64,000 nt of DNA from Tridacna crocea (Eukaryota > Mollusca > Bivalvia > Cardiida > Cardiidae), in assembly GCA_943736015.1 (NCBI GenBank), contig OX031060.1, positions 6,833,501 through 6,897,500 of the forward strand, written 5' to 3'. Positions within the stretch are counted from its first letter, which is position 1, and each line of letters opens with the position of its first letter. This document shows, piece after piece, positions 33,077 to 43,301 of the stretch. The position numbers were made by a program, and so were the translations under genes. The notes beneath the pieces were generated by a model. It searched no databases, had not been told where the DNA came from, and worked only from the letters and a program-made list of their open reading frames with translations.

Positions 33077-33559
33077 ATGAATGAATGAATGAATAGTGTT
33101 TTAAGGCCCGTCGACAACTTGGGTCATATTGGGCGCACTTACAATAATGTTAGGTGAAAATAACATACATGTCGAACAACACAAGACAAAGATGATAAAT
33201 GAGGAATGGATGAAACACAAAATGATGCCCCTTTTGTCGCCTTTTACGACATGCATGCTGTCACTTTTGTTCCGCCAGATGAAATGGCAGATGTGACGAT
33301 CGCGGGACTGCAGTGGTTTATTCTTATACCCCCGATTAAACCACACGGGGTCCCACAGGCCAATTGATTCCCATTCCAAACCCTATTTACACTGAGAAAA
33401 AAATATAGGATTTGGAATAAGAACTACCCAGCCTGCTGCAATCCTACGAATTACGAGGAAAGCAGCCGTTTGTCTCTAATTTTAGTCGCCTTCTACGACA
33501 TGCCATAGAGAAAGGCCGAGGTCCTATTCTATACAATAAAAACCCCCGGGACCCCACGG
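33077..33559 (-). mobile_element. dimeric SINE-like retroposon with LINE-like tail
   Basis: 483 bp flanked by a 16-bp duplication (ggatgtggttttcaga) at 33061-33076 and 33560-33575. Read on the minus strand, it contains two related units. Each has a gggaccccg-type start, a gggggt plus tagaata-like segment and a gcatgtcgta(g/a)aaggcgac block. It ends in aagttgtcgacgggccttaa, aacac and (ATTC)n. The final ~60 bases resemble the 3' end of the LINEs in this window. No tRNA-type promoter is obvious, so the origin of the head is unknown. Confidence 0.8.
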
Positions 33560-33575
33560 GGATGTGGTTTTCAGA

Positions 33576-33801
33576 TGTGTAGATGGAAATCTTCAGGTGG
33601 AGATCAGGCATATGTAATATGTGATGCCAGTGTGAACTAAAGTTTTATTTATTATTATGGTGTTATAATTTGGATGGTTTTGTATCGTTTATTTCTCAAA
33701 GCAGATGGCTTGTTGAATAAAGAGTTCGTTAATTATGTTCAGTCACCTTTTGTGTTTGTCTAATCCAGTCAGGACGACTGAACCCGGAGGCGTGGGTAAC
33801 G
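33576..33801 (+). other. Gypsy 3' untranslated region before the LTR
   Basis: Non-coding sequence between the end of pol and the 3' LTR, ending in a purine-rich stretch (ggaggcgtggg, 33786-33796) suited to act as the polypurine tract. Confidence 0.6.
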
Positions 33802-33947
33802 TGATGAAAATGTTGATTTCAAAAGTTATCTCCCCTGATTCGAAGTACGCCATTTATCTCTTCTGCAGAGCAATTTATGTCAAAGCTAGTCAAAAAGGTA
33901 CAGCATCAATCTTTTATCAATCTAAACTGATTTCATTCATAGTTTCA
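33802..33947 (+). repeat. Gypsy 3' LTR, truncated
   Basis: Only the first ~146 bp of the LTR remain, from tgatgaaaatgttgatttca to cattcatagtttcat. Similarity to the 5' LTR stops abruptly, so the LTR's right part and the flanking duplication are lost. Confidence 0.85.
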
Positions 33948-34189
33948 TTATTATCATATCTCCATTTACAGGAGCACTCTTAACATATTTTACTAAGGCC
34001 GCGCTTAGACAGACTGACCAGAACCATCGTCTGCAACTGTAGGGCTATTGAATGGTCTGTTGTGGTCTGTAATAAACGCACATTCCAAGTTTGGACTGTT
34101 TTAGTTCCTCTTTTAGCTCATTTATGTACAATAAATATAAAATTGGTGAAATTTTACTTCCTCACTAGCACCTTGCTCATTATTTATGA

Positions 34190-34960
34190 CATCTGACTGA
34201 CGAATCCCGTTTTTGACTCGACTACTCATACAGCTATACAAACTGATGATAATTGTTTTAACAATTTGGCTATCAATACAGTATTAAATTAACTTGAAAA
34301 AAAAGGCCGTCGTGCCAGACTCTGTAAAAGGCCTGTCTAGCATCAATAATTCTGTCTAGCAAGTAACAAACATTTATGAGCTTTGTTGTGGTTCTCTTCG
34401 GCATTAACAATACTTTCTTTCACCGCTGGTGATGTCATCAAACAACCCGACTGAGACTGAAACCCACCTTGCTGTATACTTATCGTGTTGAAAACAGTTT
34501 TTTTTTTATTCCGTTTCAAAATAATACCCTAAAAAACTTTAAGTATAGCTGGACTCAAAGTGATAGCTCTGTAGTTTGAAGAATCATCCTTACGTCTGCG
34601 ACCACTCGTGTGTAGTGGAACTATTACACCTTTGTGTAAATCGGGCGGTACGTGACAGTGAGTAAGCATGGCAGCAACGGTCTGTAGTAATATTTTACCA
34701 CCGTATTTCAGGTGCCCATGCTATACTGAATCCTGTCCGCACATTTTACCCAATTTGCAGGTTTTGATTGTTTCTACTGTTTCCTCAGCAGTTACTTTTT
34801 CCGTGCTGTTCACCTAATTGGCATTTAAAAATTCAGAAACGCCATGGTCGACACAGTTTTTTCAAACGTTATTGTACCGCTGAGTACTAGACGCTGTATA
34901 AAGTTCGTTGAAATGATTCTCCTATTGTCTGGTTACATAGCCGCGGTATCTCTTCTGTAC
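34190..34960 (-). pseudogene. LINE reverse transcriptase relic, antisense
   Basis: Minus-strand fragments read HLKYGGKILLQTV, then HKGVIVPLHTSGRRRKDD and SNYRAITLSP, the fingers region of a non-LTR RT. Upstream on that strand is a CGQDS remnant of the GPD-type motif. Further along (34360-34420) is a degraded palm segment with the EENHNKAHKCLLLA pattern. Stops and frameshifts abound. No endonuclease or 3' end was found. The neighbouring 33948-34189 and 34961-35440 hold nothing recognisable. Confidence 0.75.
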
Positions 34961-35440
34961 CAGGAGTAGATGATTTTTTTTCGGCGACGGGGTAATAAAG
35001 ACCAGAACAGATTTCGATCTTCTTTAAACTGTTCACTGGGTAAATTTCTAAATTAGTCTATCAAATTATTGTACTGTTGTGCCGTTTACAGTGAGAGGTT
35101 AACGGTATATCACGGTTTCATTGAAATTAAACAAGGTACACAACCATTTGATCAAGCAAAACACTTCGGGCGAAAAAGCCAATATTATAGGTGTGAACCT
35201 TCCATATCTTGGTTGTTCTATGCACATCTGCATAAAATGGAAAGTGTCGTTAAAAAGTCGAAACAGCTCACAGTCCTTTGCTATGCGAAGACCTTCGCTT
35301 TGCATTTAATGTAATAATGCAATATAGACGACGGAGTGTCTAACTATTTAGAATACATAGATACGGTAACTGATTTATTTTAATTTTCCAACTTGGCCAT
35401 CCATATAATGTAAAATATAAGATGGTCGCCCACATGATAT

Positions 35441-36023
35441 GGACAAGGTTTTTCTAAGATTTTGCCGAGTGACCTGTATTTTGATCCACCGTGACAAAAA
35501 TTATCACGTGTCTAAAATATCATCAAGACAAACACTCCAAAAACGTGGTCTCCAGACAGCACAGAAGGTTTTTCTACTATTTGGCCCGAGGGATGGGGTG
35601 GGGGGGGGGAGAGGGGGGCTACGTTTCGAACCAATTTCACACGAATCTGAGATATCGTCGAAACAAATATTCTTACCAAGTTCAAGGGTATCAGACTGAA
35701 AATGTGGCATATGAACATAGTTTTTTTAAGGTTTATCCCTGTGACGTACTTTTTGTCTTGACGTGACCCGATTTCATACATGTATAAGGTATCATTGAGA
35801 CGAATACTCTGACCTACTTTCACGAGTATCTGCTCGAAAACGTGGTCTCTTGGATGCCCATGACGCTTTTCTAAGATTTGGCCAAGTGACCTACTTTTTT
35901 ACCCAACATGTCCGAATTTGAAGCGAATCTAAGATATCGTCAAGACAAATATTCTGAATAATTTTTATGCATCAGGCTGAAAATATGGCCTATGTACACA
36001 ACGTTTTTATTTATTTATTTTTG
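35441..36023. repeat. old ~145-bp tandem array, left part
   Basis: Degenerate units sharing ggtttttctaagatttggcc, gtgacctactttttg, gatatcgtcaagacaaata and gaaaa-gtgg(t/c)ct. A G-rich stretch (35594-35616) interrupts one unit. The array continues at 37610 after a younger element. Confidence 0.75.
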
Positions 36024-37609
36024 TTAGCTCACCTGAGCACGAAGTGCTCAGAGTAAGCTATTGTGATAGTGCTGTGTCCGGCGTCCGGCGTGCGTCGTCC
36101 GTCATCAACTTTTACCTTGTGTACGCTCTAGAGGCCACATTTTCAGTCCGATACTCATGAAAGTTGGTCAGGATGTTTGCCTAAATGAAATCTCGGACGA
36201 GTTCGAAAATGGGTGATGTCGGGTCAAAAACTAGGTCACTAGGTTAAATCTTAGAAAAACCTTGTATACGCTCCAGAGGCCACATTTTCTGTCGGATACT
36301 CATGAAAGTTGGTCAGAATGTTTGGCTGGATGATATCTCAAAAGCGCTCGAAAATGGGTCATGTGTGGTCAAAAACTAAGTCACTGGGTCAAATTTTAGA
36401 AAAACCTTGTGTACGCGCTAGAGGCCACATTTTCAGTCTGATACTCATGAAAGTTGGTCAGAATGTTTGCCTCGATGAAATCTCGGACGAGTTCAAAAAT
36501 AGGTCATGTCGAGTCAAAAACTAGGTCACTAGGTCAAATCTTAGAAAAACTTTGTGTACGCTCTAGAGGCCACATTTTCAGACCAAAACTCTTGAAAGTT
36601 GGTCAGATTATTTGCCTTGATGAAACTCGGACGAGTTTGAAAATGGATCATTTCGGGCCAAAAACTAGGTCACTAGGTCAAATCTTAGAAAACCATTGTA
36701 TACGCTCTAGAGGCCACATTTTCAGTCCAAAATTCTAGAAAGTTGGTCGGATTATTTGCCTGAATAATATCTCAAACGAGTTTGAAAATGGGTCATGTGG
36801 AGTCAAAAACTAGGTCACCAGGTCAAATGTTAGGAAAACCTTTTGTACGCTCTAGAGGCCACATTTTCAGTCCAAAACTCTTGTAAATTAGTCAGAATAT
36901 TTGCCTTGATGACATCTCAGACGAGTTCGAAAATGGGTCACGTCGGGTCAAAAACTAGGTCACCAGGTCAAATCTTAAATAAACCTTATATATGCTCTGG
37001 ATGCCACATTTTCAGTCCAACACTCTTGAAAATTGGTCAGAATCTTTGCCTCGATAATATCTTCGACGGGTCTGAAAATGGGTCATGTTGGGTCAAAAAC
37101 TAGGTCAATAGGTCAAATGTTATAAAAACCTTGTGTATGCTCTGGAGGACACATTTTCAGTCTGCTACTCCTAAAACTTGTTCATAATATTTGTCCTGGT
37201 GATACCTTGAATGAGTTTGAAAATGGGTCATATGGAGTCAAAAACTAGGTCAATGGGTCAAATATTAGAAAAACCTTGTGTACACTCTAGAGGCCACATT
37301 TTCTGCCTGATACTCTTCAAACTTAGTCAGAATATTTGTTTTGGTGATGTCTCAAAAGAGTTTGATAATGGGTAATTGTCGGGTCAAAAACTACTGAAAT
37401 CTTAGAAATACCTTTCGTACGCTGTAGAGGCCATATTTTCAGTCCAATACTCATGAAACTTGGTCAGAATGTTTGTCTTATTGATATCTCAAAAGTGTTT
37501 GATGATGGGTAATGTCTGATAAAAAACTAGGTCACTGAGAAACTAGATGGTTCATGTTTGGTCAATAGACTCAGGTGAGCGATTTCAGGGCCATCATGGT
37601 CCTCTTGTT
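36024..37609. mobile_element. hairpin-ended element with internal tandem repeats (Helentron/HINE-like?)
   Basis: The left end is ttagctcacctgagcac, with a perfect hairpin (ctgagcac-gaa-gtgctcag, 36033-36051). The right end carries the inverted word caggtgagc (37572-37580) and then ccatcatggtcctcttgtt. Between them are about 10 direct units of ~144 bp. On the minus strand the terminus reads hairpin, gtgag, ctaa, resembling a Helitron 3' end (hairpin then CTRR). The other end lacks a canonical TC start. A HINE-type (Helentron-derived) element with core tandem repeats is the best guess. No coding capacity. Confidence 0.55.
36110..37550. repeat. ~144-bp tandem repeats inside the element
   Basis: Units begin cttgtgtacgctctagaggc and continue cacattttcagtc, tgaaagttggtcagaat, gatatctc, gaaaatgggtcatgt, gtcaaaaactaggtcac. 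Starts recur near 36118, 36265, 36410, 36553, 36698 and onward. The inner units are the most alike. Open frames across them are period artefacts. Confidence 0.92.
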
Positions 37610-38190
37610 TTGGTAGTTAGCCCAGAGTCCTACTTTTTGTCCTGACGTTACCTGATTTCATACATTTATGAAATATTATCAAGATAAATACTCTGACTTA
37701 CTTTCATGAGTATCTACTCGAAAATGTGCTCTCTACAGTGCACACAAGGTTTTTCATAGAATATTGGCTCATTGACCTTATTGAACTAACATGGCTCGAT
37801 TTCTCTCTTGTCAGAGATTTTATAAAAACAGGCATTTTGATTAAGTTCTTTAAAATGTATGTGGCTGCTAATATTGCCTGTAGACTGCACACAAGGTTTT
37901 GTTTGTTTGTTTGGTTTTTAATTTGACCATTCGACGTACTTTTTGACCAGATACTACCTTATTTCGAACTTGTAAATGAAGTCATCAAGACAAGCACTCT
38001 GATAATAATTCAAGAATATCTGGCTGAAATGTGGCCTACAGAGTGTACACAAGTTTTTTCTATGATATGGCCCAGTGACCTACTTTTGGCCCAATATGAT
38101 TCTATTTCTTCCTTGCCCAAGATCTCATTAATAAAAATATTCTGATTATTGTTATGTAGATAAGTTACAGTGACCTGTTTTCAGAATAGT
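37610..38190. repeat. old ~145-bp tandem array, right part
   Basis: Continuation of the degenerate array at 35441-36023 (cctactttttgtcctgacgt, gcacacaaggtttt, gtcatcaagacaagcactct), showing that the younger element inserted into it. Confidence 0.7.
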
Positions 38191-39030
38191 CTAGAAGCAC
38201 GAAGAACATTTATTAGTTTTTCCCTTGTGGTTTTTTTTTAGAAACAGGTTGCTAGTAGATAAGCTGTTTACTAATGTTTACTAATCAATGATGTCATCTT
38301 TCTAGAAAAGACTAATCTAGAATTTTCCAAAGCTGATATAAATAGGAGTGACTTATTTGGTGATGTGGATTTTGAAGTTTGACTTGTGGCTTTGTGGATA
38401 TAGAATTAATGTAAAGTGTTGGATTTAACTTGGGATTTACATCGGCGAGTTGGAATTATCTTTCTATTAAACAGATTGCTCATATCTACTTCAAAATTAA
38501 CATATTGTTAATTTAAGTTTTAGGAACCAGAAATTTTATTCTTTTTGTAATCAAAACATAATTCTTAATTTTGAGGGACTTATTTTATTTCTTATTCTAA
38601 GATTAGAATTGAGAAGATTTCATTCAAACTTAACTCCTAGTGTGCTCTTTTCTCTATGTTCATGAATAAATATTGTTACTTGTTAAACGCTTGTTGCTGG
38701 TTTTCTTTCTCCTTACGTTCATGGGCCTTATCGGCTTTTTTATTTATAATGTTTTTCATTATTTCATTTTCTAATATTATAGGCCCCTGACATCGAAATA
38801 GTTCTCACTACGTTCCAAAGGTTTTTTTTTTTTTTTTTTTTTCAACTGAGCTGCAACACCATTATAAGAAATTGCTATCAAAATAGCTCCATCAGAACCA
38901 AAGCAGAATTTTTTTTTTTTTCAGACTAAAATTTTGCCGTTTGGTAAAGAGTTAGAATAAGTTTTGTGCACAGTATTAGTGTATATTGCTACCTTTTGTG
39001 ATAATGATGATTCGAGGAGGCGAGTAAGTT
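38191..39030. other. no gene recognised; LTR-like words
   Basis: AT-rich. A TATA-like word (gatataaatag, about 38334) and an aataaatattg about 320 bases later would suit a solo LTR, but no TG...CA boundaries or target duplication could be set. Long T-runs lie at about 38820-38842. Confidence 0.3.
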
Positions 39031-39310
39031 ATTTCTTCGACGTTGATGGGTGGTTTTGAAACGCCGCAATCAATCATTGCGTAGGTCTAAGCACCATTTC
39101 TTTTGAACTTTTAAATTGAGATTTAATTTAGATATTTCACTTTTATACATATGCATATATATCCCACCTACGACAATCGAAGGTGAACTATTTAAATCAA
39201 ATTTTACCTTAAGAGTTCAAGATCAACTACAAACATCGAGGAATCGGTACGTCACCGGGATGATTGATTGCAGGGGGCGTTTCAAAACCATCCATGAACG
39301 TCGAAGAAAT
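39031..39310. mobile_element. 280-bp foldback element
   Basis: Outer arms atttcttcgacgttgatggg and ccatgaacgtcgaagaaat are inverted copies over about 47 bp (ggttttgaaacgcc continues them). Inner segments (tttgaacttttaaattgaga against ttaccttaagagttcaaga) also pair. The open frame from 39116 has no motif. The following 39311-40033 shows no gene. Confidence 0.8.
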
Positions 39311-40033
39311 CCTCATTATTGCATAAAACGTGCCTTTTCGGGCCATTATAAGCATGTATTAACGGGTAAAAATCGGGCGGATAACGGGAGAAAACGTGTA
39401 TTAATCAGTAAATTCACGCGCCGTTAACGCCCGGGTTTGTACTATGAATATCCTCGATTCGGGCCTACCTTGTAAACAACGTTTGTCCTTGTCAGATTTT
39501 CCCTAGACTCCGACCATCAAACTGTAGGAATTCGTACCATATTCAATCCTTTTCATGGCATGTCTTTGATGATATTAGTACACCACAAACAAACCTTTGC
39601 ACAGAATCTTAGTCTAATCGAGATCTGAACAAAAATTCACCCGTGAAATGTACTCTAAACCAGCTACATCCCACCCACTTTTTAACGTGATCGGTCCTCC
39701 TCGCTTGATGTATATCGAACCCTCTGTCGCCTTCAGTTACAGAAATTTATATCCACGCATTCATCCTAGTTGTAATCGTCCAAATGTGTGCAAGTTTATT
39801 CCACATAAGTCCAGTGTGTATTAAAAATCAATAAAAGTGTATTTACAGCGAGAGAATCAAAACTGGCATACAGGACTAACGGCCCTTTCCTAATCGTAAC
39901 AAAAACTTCTTCGCCGACTTCCGGTTTTGACCCATTTGCGTCCAGTACATTTGAAATTCGCTTATTTGCATTTCTATGGAAATATTTTTGCTATCTGTGC
40001 AAATTATTGCTAGAATACCTTTAATTTATGCAA

Positions 40034-40188
40034 TAATAGCGTAAATTCACGTTTTTTTCGGTCGTTAACATTTGCAGAGGCCCTCAAAATACTTAAACAC
40101 CCTCGTGCTTCGCACTCGGGCGTTAAAGCATTTTTCGGGCCTCTGCGAATGTTAACGACCTCAAAAACGTGAATTAACCCTATATTAT
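40034..40188. mobile_element. 155-bp foldback element
   Basis: Arms taatagcgtaaattcacg, cggtcgttaacatttgcaga and their mirror images pair over about 65 bases. The loop holds ctcgtgcttcgcactcgggc, itself palindromic and similar to the loop of the foldback at 12505-12660. Confidence 0.82.
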
Positions 40189-40244
40189 GACAATGGGCAG
40201 CTGGTGTGTATAGTAGGGTCACTTTTTACATGCCCTGTCTAGTT

Positions 40245-40800
40245 CATCTTCGCAAGCCAAGGGTGGCGATCCACTACGCTACTCTACCCTTGGCGGATCG
40301 AGCTTGATTTTTACATTCTCGCGACACGCATTTTCATTGGTTGCAGCCAGCTCTAACTGTACGAATCAAATCGCTCGTAGCATTTCATTTTTGATTAAAA
40401 TAGAACAGGGTCGTGACCTTTCGAATAAAAATAGAAGGTAACTTTACATGGATAACTCCGTGGATGTGCACAGTATCTGTAATGATTTATTACCAAATAA
40501 ACATAGACAAACACTATTTACAGAAAGTTTCAGTGTGACCAATCAATTATCGGTGGTTTTAAGCTATATTCCGGCACCCTACGATGGTATGTCGAAGTAC
40601 GTTTGTGGTTATTGATTCATGTTGAATTATTGTATTCGTAAGCGGTTTGTAAAACGATATTTCATTAGCTACCAGAAATATGATGTAATGGGGGATAACA
40701 GCCAGCATCCAATAGGGGGTGTATCACGGGAATCTCAAAATCGGGCTCGATCCGCTAGATAAGATCCACGTAGTGATCGTAACCTTTGCTCGCGAAGATA
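40245..40800. mobile_element. MULE-like MITE (CATCTTCGC family), copy 3
   Basis: 556 bp, ends catcttcgcaagccaagg and gctcgcgaagata, with flanking tgtctagtt (40236-40244) and tgtctattt (40801-40809), an 8/9 match. The interior parallels copy 2 (gatccactacg, ggttgcagccagctctaact, gatccacgtagtgatcgtaa). It lacks coding motifs. Confidence 0.88.
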
Positions 40801-41132
40801 TGTCTATTTGGTCAGTCTGCATTTACCTGTGTTCTGCTTGATCGATCATTTCCCTCCAATCAATCACATGATTTTTTTTTAAATTTTTCATTCAGTCTTT
40901 CAGCTGTTAACTTTGGAAGCCATTATTGTCTTTTAGACCAGAATTTATTGTGGAAAAGGAAAAGTACTGGATGTAAGTTACCTTTTTTGCATGGTTTTCC
41001 CATGATTCTCAAGTCTTACCTTTTTCATGAAGATTTTCGAAGTCTTTTAATTATTTGATCAGTTTACCGTTAACAGTTGTTCCCATCTTTCTTTGATCCA
41101 GAGTATTTCCTTTGTGTATTTTGGCCATTTTA
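40801..41132. other. no gene recognised
   Basis: AT-rich sequence between a MULE-like MITE and LINE copy 2. The open frame from 40786 starts inside the MITE and has no family signature. Confidence 0.4.
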
Positions 41133-41777
41133 CCCCCCCCCCCCCCCCCCCAGCCGGGTAGGGGGAATAGAAAAAATCCCGGTTGTAGTCCTGCAGAGTG
41201 GTAAAACCCCACCGAAAAGGACCTGCCCGTTTGCCGTGGGCTTGCGACCCGTGTCGCCTGATGACGGGATCCTGGTGGTTGAGTGACATCAGGGATTGGC
41301 TAGGCCCTGTACTTACAACACACCACTTTGGCCCAAAGTTGGGCTAAACGGGAGGTCAGGAAGGCCCGTCCTGATCAATCGGCTGGTCATGCCTTGCCCT
41401 AGGACATCTGATATACTCTTTCTTTTACATCCTTTTCTCAGTTAAATTTACCATCTTCTCCACATTCTAATCCTACATAAGTATATCACACTCTTTCAGA
41501 TGTTGTATTTCTTATTTAGCCCTAGAAGGCGGTGGCTCATGGGTCAATCGGGTGAAAGTTTTTTGGTATTTGGCTGACATTTGTAAACTCTCAATGATCG
41601 TCTAAGCTTGGTAGGACTTTCTGCGAGAATGCATCTGTCCAGTCTAGCCCTTTCATACCGAGTATACCATTGATGTATCCCTGTCATGGTCTGCGAATGG
41701 GTTTTCCCCAGACCATGTCCCCTCGTTGGGCTCCATGGCGGGTGGGGAACATCGGTGGTGAAACTTAAAACACAAAC

Positions 41778-43286
41778 ATGGCATCCCAAAAAAAGGCCAA
41801 GCTCAATGAAAGCAAGCGCCCCCTTTCAGACAGTGACTCTGAAACAGAAACTTCACTTCCTTCATCTTATCAATCTCCACGTTTTATTGTTATCCAATCT
41901 CAAGATCATTCAAAACCTATAACTAAACTCTCTCCATTCATTATAGAAAAACAAATCTCTAGTATCCTTGGTACACCAAAATCAGTTAAAAAACTTAAAG
42001 ACCAGACCCTACTAGTTGAATGTTTTACAAATCAACAAGTACTGAATCTTTTAAAAAAGACCAAGTTTTTTGACATAGACGTTAAAATTTTTCCTCATCC
42101 TTCACTTAATTCTTGTAAAGGAGTAATTAGATGCAAAGAGCTTGCATACTGCGACTCCTTACAAGAAATTAAAGACAATCTAAAACAACAAGGTGTATCC
42201 GATGTTCAGCGGATTTCTGTACGCAGAGATGGAGAACAGAGACTGACACATACATACATTTTAACATTTTCTTCGCCTATTCTTCCAACCTCTATCAAGA
42301 TAGGCTTCCAAGTAGTCAAAGTAGATGTGTATGTGCCGAACCCCTTGCGATGCTTTAAGTGCCAGCGGTACGGCCATCACATCAGTAAATGTCCGAACCA
42401 AGAAACATGCTCAAAATGTGCTCATCAAGGACCTGACCATGACAGTACTACTTGTTCAAATCCTCCTTTCTGCATTAATTGCAAATCTGCACACTCTACT
42501 TTTTCAAGAGAGTGTCCAGTATGGAAGGAAGAAAAAGAAATTCTTTCTATTAAATATAACAATAATGTTACCTTTCCAGAGGCAAGGAAAATATTTGAAC
42601 AACGCAAGAAAACCTCTTCTGGTCCTAGTTATGCAGGTGTTGTTGGCTTGTCAACTGAAAAGGACGACTGCAGCACTTGTAAAATTCTTGCGAAAGTTCT
42701 ACTTCAAAAATTTCCTGATGTAGCTTCTGAACTGAAAGAACTTCTTCCTCCATCCACCTTGTCCAAACTAATTCCTGACTCTCCATCTGTATCTAAAACA
42801 AACACAACCTCTTCGGCATCCTCAAAACCCACAAACTCTCAAAATAGTTCGTCTCAAAAAACTTCAAAGCCATCTACACCTTCACAAAATTCTTCACGGA
42901 AAACTCCAAAGCCATCTACCTCTTCACAACCACCTCCTAAGAAACCACAACCTCCATCTTCACAGTCTACAACAAAACCTAACGTCTCATCCAAGGATAA
43001 CAATCCCAATCATACACCCCGACCTCCTAAAAGGTCTTCTTCCAAATCTAAACCACAATCTAAAGATAACCAAGGATCTTGTGAGATCACAGTCAAAGTA
43101 AATGATCCTGTCCCTACCTCCAACAGATTTTCGGAGCTAGAGGACATGGACGCAGATACTGAAAATCTGGAAGGTGAGGTTTCAGATTCAGAAGCCTCTA
43201 TCTGGTCCACTTCCAAAGATCTTTGGAACAGGGATTTTGACGCGTGGCAATCGTCCAAAGCCGAGACATCTGTAATTAAATCTTAA
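41778..43286 (+). CDS. LINE copy 2 ORF1: RNA-binding protein with three zinc knuckles
   Basis: 502 residues. Residues 1-35 are Lys then Ser/acidic-rich. Residues 36-190 form a globular region ending VKVDVYVPNPLR, probably an RRM-like fold by analogy with other ORF1 proteins. Knuckle 1 is C192, C195, H200, C205. Knuckle 2 is C211, C214, H221, C226. Knuckle 3 is C232, C235, H239, C246 with a non-standard spacing. Residues 340-450 are a Ser/Thr/Pro/Lys-rich linker with repeated SSQ and KPST words. The last 50 residues are acidic and identical or nearly so in copy 1. It likely coats the LINE RNA in ribonucleoprotein particles. The ATG is chosen because it aligns with copy 1. ORF2 starts 15 bases after the stop. 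Confidence 0.93.
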   Translation: MASQKKAKLNESKRPLSDSDSETETSLPSSYQSPRFIVIQSQDHSKPITKLSPFIIEKQISSILGTPKSVKKLKDQTLLVECFTNQQVLNLLKKTKFFDIDVKIFPHPSLNSCKGVIRCKELAYCDSLQEIKDNLKQQGVSDVQRISVRRDGEQRLTHTYILTFSSPILPTSIKIGFQVVKVDVYVPNPLRCFKCQRYGHHISKCPNQETCSKCAHQGPDHDSTTCSNPPFCINCKSAHSTFSRECPVWKEEKEILSIKYNNNVTFPEARKIFEQRKKTSSGPSYAGVVGLSTEKDDCSTCKILAKVLLQKFPDVASELKELLPPSTLSKLIPDSPSVSKTNTTSSASSKPTNSQNSSSQKTSKPSTPSQNSSRKTPKPSTSSQPPPKKPQPPSSQSTTKPNVSSKDNNPNHTPRPPKRSSSKSKPQSKDNQGSCEITVKVNDPVPTSNRFSELEDMDADTENLEGEVSDSEASIWSTSKDLWNRDFDAWQSSKAETSVIKS

Positions 43287-43301
43287 CCAGTCTATTTTAA
43301 A

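Larger units (their letters stand above)
14640..33947 (+). mobile_element. Ty3/Gypsy retrotransposon split by nested insertions
   Basis: One old element in the order 5' LTR, primer site, gag, protease, RT, RNase H, integrase, zinc-finger tail and truncated 3' LTR, all on the plus strand. Six direct insertions break it (15619-16154, 18621-19954, 20851-27270, 27532-27800, 28274-31653, 33077-33559). Subtracting them leaves about 6.9 kb, a normal length for this class. The gag type and primer site suggest a Mag-like lineage common in invertebrates. Numerous frameshifts and stops make it non-functional. Confidence 0.92.

Noticed and set aside
35512-35823. Overlapping open frames of 68-103 codons on both strands near the G-rich stretch.
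   Set aside because: They overlap one another in several frames within a degenerate tandem array. No motif.
36309-37103. Plus-strand open frames of 71-94 codons across the ~144-bp repeats.
   Set aside because: 144 bp is divisible by three, so frames stay open across units. No known domain, and units with indels break them.
38191-39030. A solo LTR with TATA box and poly(A) signal.
   Set aside because: No second copy, TG/CA boundaries or target duplication could be fixed, so only mentioned as a possibility.
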